Source: Alteripontixanthobacter muriae (GTDB lineage Bacteria; Pseudomonadota; Alphaproteobacteria; Sphingomonadales; Sphingomonadaceae). From it: a stretch of 64,000 bases of DNA. Of this stretch, positions 51,469 to 60,593 are shown piece by piece. A program made the position numbers and the translations under genes. The notes beneath the pieces are model-generated. The model saw only the letters and a program-made list of their open reading frames with translations. It was not told where the DNA came from and searched no databases. The DNA lies in the NCBI RefSeq assembly GCF_013336795.1, contig NZ_JAAFZT010000003.1, forward strand, positions 90,132-154,131, read 5' to 3'. Position 1 is the first letter of the stretch. The number at the start of each line of letters is the position of its first letter.

Positions 51469-52845
51469 ATGGCGCTCGACATACTGATCGTAGACGACGA
51501 AAAGGACATCCGCGACCTGGTGGCGGGCGTGCTGAGTGACGAGGGGTACGAATGCCGCACGGCCGGGGACAGCAGCGCTGCGCTGGCTGCCGTGGACGAG
51601 CGACGGCCGAGCCTGGTCCTGCTTGACGTATGGCTTCACGGCAGCGCCATGGACGGTCTGGAAGTGCTCGACGCGATCAAGGCCCGTGAACCGGAACTGC
51701 CGGTGATCATCTTCTCCGGACATGGCAATATCGACACGGCCGTTTCCGCCGTCAGCCGCGGGGCCATGGATTTCCTCGAAAAGCCCTTCGAAGCAGAAAG
51801 ACTGCTTCTGCTGGTCGAACGGGCGACCGAAACCGAACGACTGCGGCGTGAGAATACGCGTCTGAAACAGGGCTTCTCACGCGGGGAAGAGTTCACCGGG
51901 AACTCCGTCGTGATCAACCAGGTCCGGGCTACGCTGAAGCGAGTGGCGGCGACGGGCAGCCGCGTAATGATTACCGGCCCGGCAGGGGCGGGCAAGGAAG
52001 TAGCGGCAAGGCTGCTTCACAGCTGGAGTCCCCGGGCCGAAGCGGCCTTCGTTATCGTAAACTCGGCACGGATCACTCCTGAAAGGTTCGAACAGGAACT
52101 GTTCGGTGAGGAAGCAGACGGCAAGCTGATCCGGCCCGGCCTTCTCGAGATGGCGGATGGCGGAACCCTGTATCTGGACGAGGTCGCGGACATGCCCCTG
52201 TCGACGCAGGCAAGAATTCTGCGCGTGTTGACGGAGCAGAGCTTCGTCAGGGTCGGAGGTAATCGCCAGATCGGCGTCGATGTTCGGGTCGTTTCTTCCA
52301 CCAGCAGAGATCTTCAGGAGGAGATGGAGGAGAAAACCTTTCGCGAGGATCTTTTCTATCGATTGAATGTGGTGCCCGTGACCATTCCTTCGCTTGCGGA
52401 AAGGCGCGACGACATATCGGCGCTGGCAGAACATTTCTTCACCCGCTACTCGGCAGAACAGGGCATTCCTGCGCCTGAGATTGGCGACGAAGCGATGGCT
52501 GCGCTGCAGGCCTATGACTGGCCTGGGAACGTGCGGCAATTGCGGAATGTCGTGGAAAGAACCATCATCCTGACACCGCGAGAGAACCTGGTCGAAGTTG
52601 CCCCCGACATGTTGCCGGGCGAGGTAACCGGTGGCAGGCTCGGTGGGGGCCATGGAATATCCACATTGATGGGGGTACCGCTACGTGAAGCGCGCGAGAA
52701 TTTCGAACGTGAGTATCTTTCCATTCAGATACGGCGGTTTAGCGGAAACATCTCGAAAACAGCGAGCTTCATCGGCATGGAAAGATCCGCTCTTCACAGA
52801 AAGTTGAAGCTTTTGGGGATGGGCGACAGGAAAGCCGACGATTGA
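51469..52845 (+). CDS. ntrX: Response regulator NtrX (without GAFTGA loop)
   Basis: Response regulator of 458 residues. The receiver has the phosphorylated Asp53 (LLDVWLHGSAMDG). The AAA+ domain has GPAGAGKEVAARLLH and GGTLYLDEVADMP, but the sigma-54 contact loop GAFTGA is missing: where it should be, the sequence reads GEEADGKLIRPGLLEMADG. The Fis-like C-terminus is SKTASFIGMERSALHRKL. NtrX proteins of alphaproteobacteria usually lack the loop and act without sigma-54, so this is normal for the family. Ribosome site GAGAGGAG. Confidence 0.95.
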   Translation: MALDILIVDDEKDIRDLVAGVLSDEGYECRTAGDSSAALAAVDERRPSLVLLDVWLHGSAMDGLEVLDAIKAREPELPVIIFSGHGNIDTAVSAVSRGAMDFLEKPFEAERLLLLVERATETERLRRENTRLKQGFSRGEEFTGNSVVINQVRATLKRVAATGSRVMITGPAGAGKEVAARLLHSWSPRAEAAFVIVNSARITPERFEQELFGEEADGKLIRPGLLEMADGGTLYLDEVADMPLSTQARILRVLTEQSFVRVGGNRQIGVDVRVVSSTSRDLQEEMEEKTFREDLFYRLNVVPVTIPSLAERRDDISALAEHFFTRYSAEQGIPAPEIGDEAMAALQAYDWPGNVRQLRNVVERTIILTPRENLVEVAPDMLPGEVTGGRLGGGHGISTLMGVPLREARENFEREYLSIQIRRFSGNISKTASFIGMERSALHRKLKLLGMGDRKADD

Positions 52846-52874
52846 ACGACAAATCAATTATCTCAGGGGGAACG

Positions 52875-52911
52875 GCGCTGCCTATCGTGCATTGATCCCG
52901 TGAGGCAGCGC
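52875..52911 (+). other. Stem-loop in the ntrX-hfq spacer
   Basis: Perfect nine-base arms GCGCTGCCT (52875-52883) and AGGCAGCGC (52903-52911) with a 19-base loop, 98 bases ahead of the hfq start. There is no T tract. It may be a weak terminator, a processing site or a control element of the hfq leader. Confidence 0.45.
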
Positions 52912-53008
52912 GATGCATGCCGCCAAGGTCCGAACCTGTCAGCTTAAGTGATCAGCTTCAGATTGCCGCGATCCAACCGGTCGCCGCCAAGAGCAAAAGA
53001 GGTGAATA

Positions 53009-53575
53009 ATGCCAACCGGTAAGACGCTGTCGGCACGACCGAAGGCCGATGCGCCAGCAGAAATAGATGCTGCGAGCCCGCCGTCTGAAAAGATGAAGCA
53101 GACCAGGCACGCAAATCTGCAGGATGCCTTCCTGAACCTTCTGCGCCGGACAAAGGCGCCGGTTACAATGTTCCTCGTTAAAGGGGTGAAGCTGCAAGGC
53201 ATCGTGACATGGTTCGACAATTTTTCGATCCTGCTCCGGCGCGATGGGCAGTCTCAGCTTGTCTACAAGCATGCCATATCGACCATCATGCCAAGTCAGC
53301 CGATAGACGCAGAGCAGTTCGGAAGTCAGGATAGCAATCGCAAGCAGCGCCTTTTGCAGGACGTTTTCCTGTCGAGAGTTCGCGAAAGCGAAGTTCAAGT
53401 CACGATGTTCCTTGTGAACGGCGTCATGCTGCAGGGGCAGATTGCAGCTTATGATCTTTTCTGCATGCTGCTTGAGCGAGAAGGTTATGTGCAGCTTGCC
53501 TACAAGCACGCGGTCTCCACCATTCAGCCCGCAGAAGCCGTGGACCTGAGCGACGAAGAAGGCGATGACCACTGA
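53009..53575 (+). CDS. hfq: RNA chaperone Hfq with two tandem Sm-like domains
   Basis: RNA chaperone that pairs small RNAs with mRNAs. The protein has 188 residues against 70-100 for usual Hfq. Domain 1 (about 36-97) reads [20 protein letters not shown] through YKHAISTI and keeps Gln38, both rim Arg (46, 47), Asn71-Phe72 and Tyr86-Lys87-His88. Domain 2 (about 114-175) reads [17 protein letters not shown] through AYKHAVSTI. It keeps the YKH core but has lost the rim Arg pair (R-E instead of R-R), has Leu150-Phe151 at the proximal pocket, and Met140 for the distal Lys. The chain ends in an acidic tail. It follows ntrX and precedes hflX. Confidence 0.93.
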   Translation: MPTGKTLSARPKADAPAEIDAASPPSEKMKQTRHANLQDAFLNLLRRTKAPVTMFLVKGVKLQGIVTWFDNFSILLRRDGQSQLVYKHAISTIMPSQPIDAEQFGSQDSNRKQRLLQDVFLSRVRESEVQVTMFLVNGVMLQGQIAAYDLFCMLLEREGYVQLAYKHAVSTIQPAEAVDLSDEEGDDH

Positions 53576-53592
53576 GCTACGATGATGACCTC

Positions 53593-54891
53593 ATGGGAGA
53601 AGTCACGCGCGGCGCTCGTGCTCTCGTAATTTGCCCGGATATCAGAGGCCAGCGCAACGACCTGCCGCCTGACGAGCGCCTCGCCGAGGCAGAGGGTCTG
53701 GCCCTTGCGATAGGGATCGAGATTGCAGACGCCGTTATCATCCCGGTTCGGGAGGTGAAACCGAATACGCTGTTTGGGGCAGGGCAGGTGGAAAACATCG
53801 CCACTGCGTGTACGTTGGAGGACGCTGAGCTTGTCGTCGTCGACGGAGCGCTAAGCGCTATTCAGCAGCGGAACCTCGAGGAAAAGCTCGAACGCAAGGT
53901 GATCGACCGGACTGGTCTGATCCTCGAGATTTTCGGCGAAAGAGCGGCCACGGCCGAGGGGCGTCTGCAGGTGGAACTCGCACACCTCGATTACCAGCAG
54001 AGCCGGCTGGTTCGCAGCTGGACCCACCTGGAACGTCAGCGCGGCGGTTTCGGCTTTCTTGGTGGCCCGGGCGAAACGCAGATCGAAGCGGATCGCCGCA
54101 TGATCCGAAATCGAATGGGGCGGTTGCGCAAGGAGCTTGAGCAGGTTCGCAAGACCCGTTCATTGCACAGGGACAGGCGAGAACGGGCCCCATGGCCCAT
54201 CATAGCGCTTGTCGGTTACACGAACGCAGGGAAGTCTACACTTTTCAACAGATTGACTGGATCTGACATCATGGCGGAAGACCTTCTGTTCGCCACTCTC
54301 GATCCCACGATGCGCGCCATTCGGTTGCCCGGAGTGGAAAAGGCGATCATCTCCGACACCGTCGGGTTTATCTCCGATCTGCCGACCCAGCTCGTCGCTG
54401 CCTTTCGTGCAACTCTCGAGGAGGTGACGGCGGCGGACATCATCCTGCATGTTCGCGACATCGCCAATCCGGCAAGCGATGCGCAGAAGCAGCAGGTCTT
54501 GCAGGTTTTGGCTGATCTCGGTGTGCTTGATGAGCATGGGCAATCGGAGATTCCGATTGTCGAGGTATGGAACAAGGTCGATCTGCTAGCGGAAGAGGCT
54601 GCCCAGGAGGTTGCTTCCGTTGCTGGCGAAATCGAGATGGTTACGGCAATTTCGGCGGCGACTGGGGTGGGGGTGGACCAGCTCCTGACGCAATTGGGCA
54701 CGTTGCTGACGGGTTCTGCGATCACTCGCGAATATCTCCTGCCGCTGTCGGCAGGGCGACAGATCGCGTGGCTACACGCACATGGCGAAGTGTTGGCCGA
54801 GGATCGGGCCGGAGATGGACCGGAGGGGCCGCTTACACGTCTGGTAGTGCGATTGAACCCGAAAGAGGCGGGGCAGTTCGCCTCACTTTAA
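53593..54891 (+). CDS. hflX: Ribosome-associated GTPase HflX
   Basis: GTPase that splits stalled ribosomes. The protein has 432 residues with an N-terminal nucleotide-binding-like HflX domain, a coiled-coil linker (about 150-190, RRMIRNRMGRLRKELEQVR) and a G domain. G1 is VGYTNAGKSTLFN (about 208-220), G3 is DTVGF, and G4 is NKVD. It follows hfq by 17 bases in the usual order and is convergent with mazG, 7 bases away. Confidence 0.95.
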   Translation: MGEVTRGARALVICPDIRGQRNDLPPDERLAEAEGLALAIGIEIADAVIIPVREVKPNTLFGAGQVENIATACTLEDAELVVVDGALSAIQQRNLEEKLERKVIDRTGLILEIFGERAATAEGRLQVELAHLDYQQSRLVRSWTHLERQRGGFGFLGGPGETQIEADRRMIRNRMGRLRKELEQVRKTRSLHRDRRERAPWPIIALVGYTNAGKSTLFNRLTGSDIMAEDLLFATLDPTMRAIRLPGVEKAIISDTVGFISDLPTQLVAAFRATLEEVTAADIILHVRDIANPASDAQKQQVLQVLADLGVLDEHGQSEIPIVEVWNKVDLLAEEAAQEVASVAGEIEMVTAISAATGVGVDQLLTQLGTLLTGSAITREYLLPLSAGRQIAWLHAHGEVLAEDRAGDGPEGPLTRLVVRLNPKEAGQFASL

Positions 54892-54898
54892 GCGGCGT

Positions 54899-55663
54899 TC
54901 ACAGCTCCTGAGCCTTCGCGGCCCGCCACAGACTATCCATTTCCGCATCGTCAAGTGGGCTCAAACCAGATCCATATGTAGTTTCGGCCATGGCCTCCAT
55001 CACGCGATACCGCCGCTCGAATTTTGCATTGGCTTTGCGCATGGCAACTTCGGGATCGACTCCATATTTTCTTACGAGGTTGACGGCAGAGAACAGCAGA
55101 TCGCCGGCTTCTTCTTCCCGGTCGGCCGCACTCGATTGCCGTAATTCTTGCATCTCCTCGAGTATCTTGGATTCCGCACCAGACCTGTCTGCCCAGTCGA
55201 AGCCTTCTCTGGCGGCGCGTTTCTGCAACTTTTCCGCTCTCAGAAGCCCCGGAAGCGCCAAGGCCACTCCATCCATAGCGCTTTGCTCACCTTTGGCATG
55301 CCGCTCATGCTCTTTGAGTTGCTCCCACCTGCTTTCCACTTCGGCTGCAGTTGCGTCGGAAAAGATATGCGGATGCCGGGCTTCCATCTTGTCGGCTATG
55401 GTGCGGGCTACATCCTGTATGTCGAACAGGCCGGCTTCTTCTGCAATCTGGCTTTGGAAGACTACCTGCAGCAAGAGGTCTCCGAGTTCCTCCTTCAGAT
55501 CGTCATCGTCGTTGCGATCGATTGCGTCGCTCACTTCGTAAGCTTCCTCGATGGTGTATGGAGCAATCGTCGCAAACGTCTGCGCGCGGTCCCATTCGCA
55601 ACCGGAGAGAGGGTCGCGCAATCGTCGCATTATCTGCAGAAGGCGAGCGAACTGGTCGGTCAT
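54899..55663 (-). CDS. mazG: Nucleoside triphosphate pyrophosphohydrolase MazG
   Basis: Hydrolyses NTPs to NMPs and pyrophosphate, cleansing damaged nucleotides. The protein has 254 residues, two all-alpha MazG domains. The first has EEAYEVSDAIDRNDDDDLKEELGDLLLQVVF (about 33-65), carrying the Glu/Asp metal ligands. The second, EEAGDLLFSAVNLVRK (about 180-196), is also complete. Both acidic motifs look intact. Confidence 0.95.
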   Translation of the reverse strand: MTDQFARLLQIMRRLRDPLSGCEWDRAQTFATIAPYTIEEAYEVSDAIDRNDDDDLKEELGDLLLQVVFQSQIAEEAGLFDIQDVARTIADKMEARHPHIFSDATAAEVESRWEQLKEHERHAKGEQSAMDGVALALPGLLRAEKLQKRAAREGFDWADRSGAESKILEEMQELRQSSAADREEEAGDLLFSAVNLVRKYGVDPEVAMRKANAKFERRYRVMEAMAETTYGSGLSPLDDAEMDSLWRAAKAQEL

Positions 55664-55721
55664 CAGGTCACAACGCTAAAACGATAATAGATATTATGTA
55701 AAATGCAGTATGAGGTTAGCG

Positions 55722-55889
55722 TCATGCTACCAGCCCAAACAGCAGGACAGCCAACGCGAATATCGATCCCCAAATAAGCAAATAGATGATGCTCCTCCGC
55801 CAGCTAAGCCGATAAGCAGTCAATGCGCTGCCAACCAGCACCAGCCAGCCGACCAGTGCAACTATCTGGATGGTATCCAACTCGCTCAT
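55722..55889 (-). CDS. Small membrane protein, 55 residues
   Basis: The reverse strand from the ATG at 55889 reads MSELDTIQIVALVGWLVLVG and 35 further residues ending A-L-A-V-L-L-F-G-L-V-A. Two hydrophobic segments (about 8-25 and 35-55) flank a basic loop (YRLSWRR). The ATG overlaps the stop of the MBL gene (ATGA), which supports real translation. No family is recognised. It is last in the dacA-to-MBL leftward run. Confidence 0.7.
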   Translation of the reverse strand: MSELDTIQIVALVGWLVLVGSALTAYRLSWRRSIIYLLIWGSIFALAVLLFGLVA

Positions 55890-56653
55890 AGTTCAACGAT
55901 CAGGCCGTCGAAGCCGATTTCGACGTGGTTAGGCACTTCATCGGCAAGCGTCCGGTAATCCATACTCTTGTCGAGGTGCGACAGAACGATGCGCCCGGCG
56001 TTCACCCTGGAGCCGAAATCCAGGGCCATGCCAAGATGCGCGTGTGTGGGATGTGGATCTCGCCTGAGGCAATCGCATACCAGAAGGTCCACATCTTCGA
56101 ACAAATCGAGCATAGGTGCCGTGATTTCACTGAAGTCTGTCGCATACCCGATTGATTTGCCGTCACATTCAAACCGATAAGCCGTACTTTGCGCCGGTCC
56201 GTGCGGCATCTGGCAATGCTCGACCGAGAAACCCGCGAACATTCGCAAGCGGTCCAGCGCCTCGAGGTTGACGATGGTGTGATAGCCATGTTGGCCAGCG
56301 AATACGTATCCGAACCGCTGACGCAACCGGCGCACGGTTTCATCCGCAGCGAAACCGGGGATCGGGCCGCCACGACCATAGCGCAGAGCCCGCATGTCAT
56401 CGATGCCGTGACAGTGGTCTGCATGATCGTGTGTCCAGAAGACCGCATCGATATAGTCGATGTAATTGGCCAGGAATTGCTGGCGCATGTCCGTGGACGT
56501 ATCAACGAGCAAGCGCTTGCCCTCGTTATTTTCGACGATGATCGATACCCGCGTTCTGCGATTGCGAGGCTCTGAAGGATCGCAATCGCCCCAGTCGTTG
56601 CCGATCCGCGGAACACCGGTCGATGTTCCTGAGCCGAGCATGATCAGTTTCAT
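55886..56653 (-). CDS. MBL-fold metallohydrolase (PhnP-like)
   Basis: A 255-residue metallo-beta-lactamase-fold hydrolase. LGSGTSTGVPRIG is at the N-terminus, the metal motif THDHADHCHGIDD near residue 75, and later ligands in GYATDFSE, DCLRRDPHPTHAHL and LSHLDKS. The close fit is to PhnP phosphodiesterase-like proteins commonly found with tatD and metG; the substrate is unknown. ATGA overlaps join it to tatD and to the small protein. Confidence 0.9.
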   Translation of the reverse strand: MKLIMLGSGTSTGVPRIGNDWGDCDPSEPRNRRTRVSIIVENNEGKRLLVDTSTDMRQQFLANYIDYIDAVFWTHDHADHCHGIDDMRALRYGRGGPIPGFAADETVRRLRQRFGYVFAGQHGYHTIVNLEALDRLRMFAGFSVEHCQMPHGPAQSTAYRFECDGKSIGYATDFSEITAPMLDLFEDVDLLVCDCLRRDPHPTHAHLGMALDFGSRVNAGRIVLSHLDKSMDYRTLADEVPNHVEIGFDGLIVEL

Positions 56654-57426
56654 CGCACGGCCTTGCCAAATAGCTTGTAGAAATTATCTGAAGTCGCTTC
56701 GGCCAGATCGTCAAAGGATTCGTCTCGAAGTGCTGCGAGATAATCTGCCGTGCTGCGAACGAATGCCGGTTCGCAAGGCTTGCCTCGATGAGGAACCGGA
56801 GCCAGGAAGGGGCTGTCGGTTTCCACCAGCAGACGATCTTGTGGAAGGTTCGCAGCTATTGCTTGCAAATCCTTGGCATTCTTGAAGGTTACTATTCCGG
56901 AGATCGATATAGAGAGGCCAAGCGCCAGCACTTTCCGGGCAAAATCGGCAGATGCCGTAAAGCAGTGGATCAGTGCGGGGAACGCCCCCTTGTCCATCTC
57001 ATCCGCGATTATTGCAAGGGTATCTTCTTCAGCATCGCGCGTGTGGATGATCAAGGGCAACTGCGTTGCTCGCGCAACTTCGATATGCATCCGGAACAGG
57101 CGCTGCTGTGTGTCATGTTCGGATTTGTTGTAGTGGTAATCGAGCCCCGTTTCGCCAATCCCTATCACCCGCGCATCTTCTGTTGCAGCGAGCAGCGTGC
57201 CCTTTCCCAGATCGTCATGTGCATCGGCCTCATGCGGGTGAATACCTATACTTGCCCAGACATCGGCGTGCCGATTGGCCGTCGCCACGACGCGGTCCCA
57301 TTCCGAACGCCGGGTAGAGATGTTGAGAAACGCTCCTACGCCGACCTGTCGGGCGCTATCCAACGCTTCGGACTGTCGTTCCGCCAATCCTTCATATTCG
57401 AGATGGCAGTGGCTATCGACGAGCAT
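56650..57426 (-). CDS. TatD-family metal-dependent hydrolase
   Basis: A 258-residue TIM-barrel hydrolase (DNase of the TatD/YcfH type). Metal ligands appear in VDSHCHLEY (HxH, about 4-9), GETGLDYHYN (about 90), IHTRDAEED (about 127) and VETDSPFLAPVPHRGK (about 202). TatD proteins act as 3'-5' exonucleases in DNA repair. It shares one base with metG (TGATG) and is the usual metG partner. Confidence 0.93.
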   Translation of the reverse strand: MLVDSHCHLEYEGLAERQSEALDSARQVGVGAFLNISTRRSEWDRVVATANRHADVWASIGIHPHEADAHDDLGKGTLLAATEDARVIGIGETGLDYHYNKSEHDTQQRLFRMHIEVARATQLPLIIHTRDAEEDTLAIIADEMDKGAFPALIHCFTASADFARKVLALGLSISISGIVTFKNAKDLQAIAANLPQDRLLVETDSPFLAPVPHRGKPCEPAFVRSTADYLAALRDESFDDLAEATSDNFYKLFGKAVR

Positions 57427-58985
57427 CAGCCCTCTTCCCCTTCAGGAAGATCGAGCCGCGGAAACACGCCTTCGGGTTGCGAAAGAACGAAGTCGCGGGC
57501 GAGCTCGGCAAACCAATGCGGATCGTCCAGTGCGGCAAAGTTGCGTTCGCCCGGAGCAATGCCCATCTGTTCGAGCAGCCTGTCGGCCGAACCGGGCACC
57601 ACGGGCCTTACAGCAAGAGCAAGATGCCGAACGCAGCGGAACAGGACCATAAGCACAGCGGTCATCCGTTCAGGGTCGGTCTTCTTCAAGGCCCAGGGTG
57701 CCATGTCGTCGACGAACTGGTTACAGGCGAAAACCGCCTTCATCCACGAGGTCAAACCATCGCTGAAGGCAAGATCATGGAACGAGGCTCGCAGATTACC
57801 GATCTGCTCCAGCACTTTCCGTTCGAGATCCGCATCTTCTGCTGATGTGACAGCATCTGGAACAAGGCGGCCTTCGCAGTTCTTGTAGATCATGGACAAG
57901 GTTCGCTGCGCCAGATTGCCGAAGCTGTTCGCGAGTTCGGCATTTGTCCGCAAAACAATGGCTTCTGCCGAGTAGCTGCCATCCTGCCCGAAGGCGACGT
58001 CTCGCAGTAGGTAATAGCGCAGATTGTCCACCCCGAAGCGCTCCGCAAGCATCAGCGGGTCGGTCACATTGCCGAGCGACTTCGACTCCTTCTGACCCCG
58101 GTTGAGCAAGAAACCATGTCCGAAAATCGTCTTGGGCAGCTCAAGGCCGGCACTCATGAGAAAGGCCGGCCAATAGACCGCATGAAACCGAACTATATCC
58201 TTGCCGATCAAGTGCAGACTGGCGGGCCAAAACTTCTTCCACTGCTCTCCGCCGTCCGGGTAGCCAACGCCGGTCAGGTAATTTGTAAGCGCATCGACCC
58301 AGACGTACATGACATGGCCGTCGCTGCCGGGGACGGGTACGCCCCAGTCGAAGCTGGTGCGCGAAATGGACAGGTCCCGCAAACCGCCCGAAACGAACGC
58401 TATCATTTCGTTCCGCCTGCTTTCCGGTTGCAGAAATTGCGGATTTTTCCTGAACAGTTCCAGTAGTCTGTCCTGGTATTTCGAAAGGCGGAAAAACCAG
58501 CTTTCCTCGACAGTCCATTCAACGGGCGTATGGTTCGGCGACAATCGCCCGCCGTCCTCGGCATCGACCAATTCGCTCTCGCCATAATAGGCCTCGTCCC
58601 TGACCGAATACCAGCCTTCGTAACGATCGAGGTAAAGATCGCCATTCGCAGCCATCGACGTCCAGAGCGCTTGGCTTGCACGGTGGTGGTCTGCATCGAC
58701 CGTGCGGATAAAGCGGTCATAACTGACATCAAGACCATCACACATGGCCTTGAAATAGCCGGACATTTCATCGGCCAATTCGCGGGTCGTCTGCCCCGTT
58801 TCCTGTGCTTTGCGAGCCATCTTCAAGCCGTGCTCGTCCGTGCCGGTCTGAAGGCGTACCTCCCTCCCCTCCATGCGCTGGAACCTGGCGATCACGTCGG
58901 CAGCTATGGCCTCATAGGCGTGCCCGATATGCGGCCGCCCGTTGGGATAGCTGATGGCAGTGGTTATATAGAAAGGATCAGGCAT
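57426..58985 (-). CDS. metG: Methionine-tRNA ligase
   Basis: Charges initiator and elongator tRNA-Met. The protein has 519 residues. HIGH is at about residue 19 (PNGRPHIGHAYE), the KMSKS loop reads K-E-S-K-S-L-G-N (about 301). The C-terminal anticodon domain is complete, but no extra EMAP/Trbp111 domain is present. The short MetRS type without the zinc-knuckle cysteine set fits alphaproteobacteria. It overlaps holB. Confidence 0.96.
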   Translation of the reverse strand: MPDPFYITTAISYPNGRPHIGHAYEAIAADVIARFQRMEGREVRLQTGTDEHGLKMARKAQETGQTTRELADEMSGYFKAMCDGLDVSYDRFIRTVDADHHRASQALWTSMAANGDLYLDRYEGWYSVRDEAYYGESELVDAEDGGRLSPNHTPVEWTVEESWFFRLSKYQDRLLELFRKNPQFLQPESRRNEMIAFVSGGLRDLSISRTSFDWGVPVPGSDGHVMYVWVDALTNYLTGVGYPDGGEQWKKFWPASLHLIGKDIVRFHAVYWPAFLMSAGLELPKTIFGHGFLLNRGQKESKSLGNVTDPLMLAERFGVDNLRYYLLRDVAFGQDGSYSAEAIVLRTNAELANSFGNLAQRTLSMIYKNCEGRLVPDAVTSAEDADLERKVLEQIGNLRASFHDLAFSDGLTSWMKAVFACNQFVDDMAPWALKKTDPERMTAVLMVLFRCVRHLALAVRPVVPGSADRLLEQMGIAPGERNFAALDDPHWFAELARDFVLSQPEGVFPRLDLPEGEEG

Positions 58986-59946
58986 CGATGCGCTTCCTAT
59001 GCGGCGAGGCGGATGCGAGCAAGGTTCCGATTTCCATAATCAGCATGGCAGGATCGTAATTGAAGGTAGGAGCCTCGTTTCCGAGCCTCACCAGTGCGGT
59101 ATGGGCTTCGATTAGCCGGCTCACGGTCTCGGCATCGGCGATTTGATCCTCCTCCGACAATCTGGCCGATAACATCGCGCGGGACAGATCGAGGATTGCA
59201 CGCAGTCGCTCGCGATCCGATCTTGTGCCAATCACCTCTGCTAATGACCCGCGTAGCTTGAAATCTTGATCTCCCGTCGTTGCGATATTGTGCATCAGTA
59301 CCGCGACAGGAGCCAGATCTTGCTTCAAGAATTCCAGGGCGGCGCCCGGAGACCCCGCCGCGGCGACAATGGCCGCATCCATGGTATCCTGATCGGAATT
59401 CGGCACTTTGTCCGAGAGGAACACCCGCATCTCGTCATCCGGGATCGAAGCAAATCGCAGGACCCGGCAGCGGGACCGGATCGTAGGAAGGAGCTTTGCC
59501 GGACGATGCGCAATCAGAAGAAATCTTGTGCCTTCAGGTGGTTCCTCGAGGCTCTTCAGGAGCGCATTGGCAGCAGATTTCTCCAGATCATCGGCCGCGT
59601 CGATGATGATCGCACGGTGGTCACCCAGAGTCGGACGCGTTGTCAGGCGGCGCTGCATCTCACGAATTTGCGCAACGGAGATATTCCGCTTGGTTTCGAA
59701 CGGTTTGCCTTCCTCACGCTTACGGTCTTCCTTCTCGTCCTTGGGCAAATTGCGCAGAAGAACGATGTCGGGATGCTGTTGTTCCCCTGAGGTGCTGCCT
59801 TGATGACTTACCAGATTGAGAGCAGCACGCATGGCGAAATGCTGTTTGCCGGTTCCCTGCGGGCCCGCCAGCAACCACGCGTGATGCACCCGCCCCTGCT
59901 CCATTGCCTGGGTCCATTCGGACCATGGACCGGAATGCCCGATCAT
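58978..59946 (-). CDS. holB: DNA polymerase III subunit delta prime
   Basis: Clamp-loader subunit, 322 residues from MIGHSGP. A P-loop GPQGTGKQHFAMRAAL (about 30-46) and AAA+ sensor-like LLKSLEEPPEGTRFLLIAHRPAKLLPTIRSRC (about 140-172) with the SRC motif are present. The four-cysteine zinc knuckle of E. coli delta prime is missing, as is common in alphaproteobacteria. The ATG at 59946 shares a base with the tmk stop; the frame is open 30 codons upstream without similarity. Confidence 0.94.
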   Translation of the reverse strand: MIGHSGPWSEWTQAMEQGRVHHAWLLAGPQGTGKQHFAMRAALNLVSHQGSTSGEQQHPDIVLLRNLPKDEKEDRKREEGKPFETKRNISVAQIREMQRRLTTRPTLGDHRAIIIDAADDLEKSAANALLKSLEEPPEGTRFLLIAHRPAKLLPTIRSRCRVLRFASIPDDEMRVFLSDKVPNSDQDTMDAAIVAAAGSPGAALEFLKQDLAPVAVLMHNIATTGDQDFKLRGSLAEVIGTRSDRERLRAILDLSRAMLSARLSEEDQIADAETVSRLIEAHTALVRLGNEAPTFNYDPAMLIMEIGTLLASASPHRKRIDA

Positions 59947-60593
59947 CACCGGCTCCTTTGCTCGATCAGCGGCTGAACCGCGGCGCGGATCGACGCGAAC
60001 ACCTCGTCCTCGGCGGCGTTCGCATCGATACTGCAAGCTTTGTGGCGAGGGTCGGCTGCGATGGTCGCAAAAGCATCCGCAACCTTGCGATGATATTTCG
60101 CCGGCCTGCCAGAAATGGCATCGGTGTGCTCCCCATCACGTTTTGCCAGGCGATTTCTGGTAAGAGCTGGCGAGATCGTCAGGATCAGGGTCAGGTCGGG
60201 CAGCATGCCGGCGCTTCCAAATTGATGTAGCTCGTAAAGCGAATGGGCACCTAGTCCCCCTGCCCCGCCCTGATAGGCTACACTGGATGCCAGGAACCTG
60301 TCGCATACGACCCATCTGCCCGCAGCAAGGGCGGGTTCAATCGTTTTTTCTACATGATCCGAACGGGCAGCGGCGAACAGCAAGGCTTCGGCTCTGCTTC
60401 CCCATCCTTCACCAATCGCCGGTGGATCAAGAAGCAACGTACGGATTGCTTCGGCGCCGGCAGTGCCGCCAGGTTCGCGTGTCAGCACCGTGGGTATGTT
60501 GCGTTCTTCAAGAAATCCGATCAGTCGGCGCGCTTGGGTTGACTTGCCGGCACCCTCCCCGCCTTCAAAAACGATGAACTTGCCCCGTGTCAT
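59946..60593 (-). CDS. tmk: Thymidylate kinase
   Basis: Phosphorylates dTMP to dTDP. The protein has 215 residues. The P-loop is FEGGEGAGKSTQ (about 9-20), the DR motif is VVCDRFLASSVAYQGGAGGLG (about 96-116), and the lid has a run of basic residues. It has ATGA and TGATG overlaps with dacA and holB, so all are co-translated. Confidence 0.96.
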   Translation of the reverse strand: MTRGKFIVFEGGEGAGKSTQARRLIGFLEERNIPTVLTREPGGTAGAEAIRTLLLDPPAIGEGWGSRAEALLFAAARSDHVEKTIEPALAAGRWVVCDRFLASSVAYQGGAGGLGAHSLYELHQFGSAGMLPDLTLILTISPALTRNRLAKRDGEHTDAISGRPAKYHRKVADAFATIAADPRHKACSIDANAAEDEVFASIRAAVQPLIEQRSR

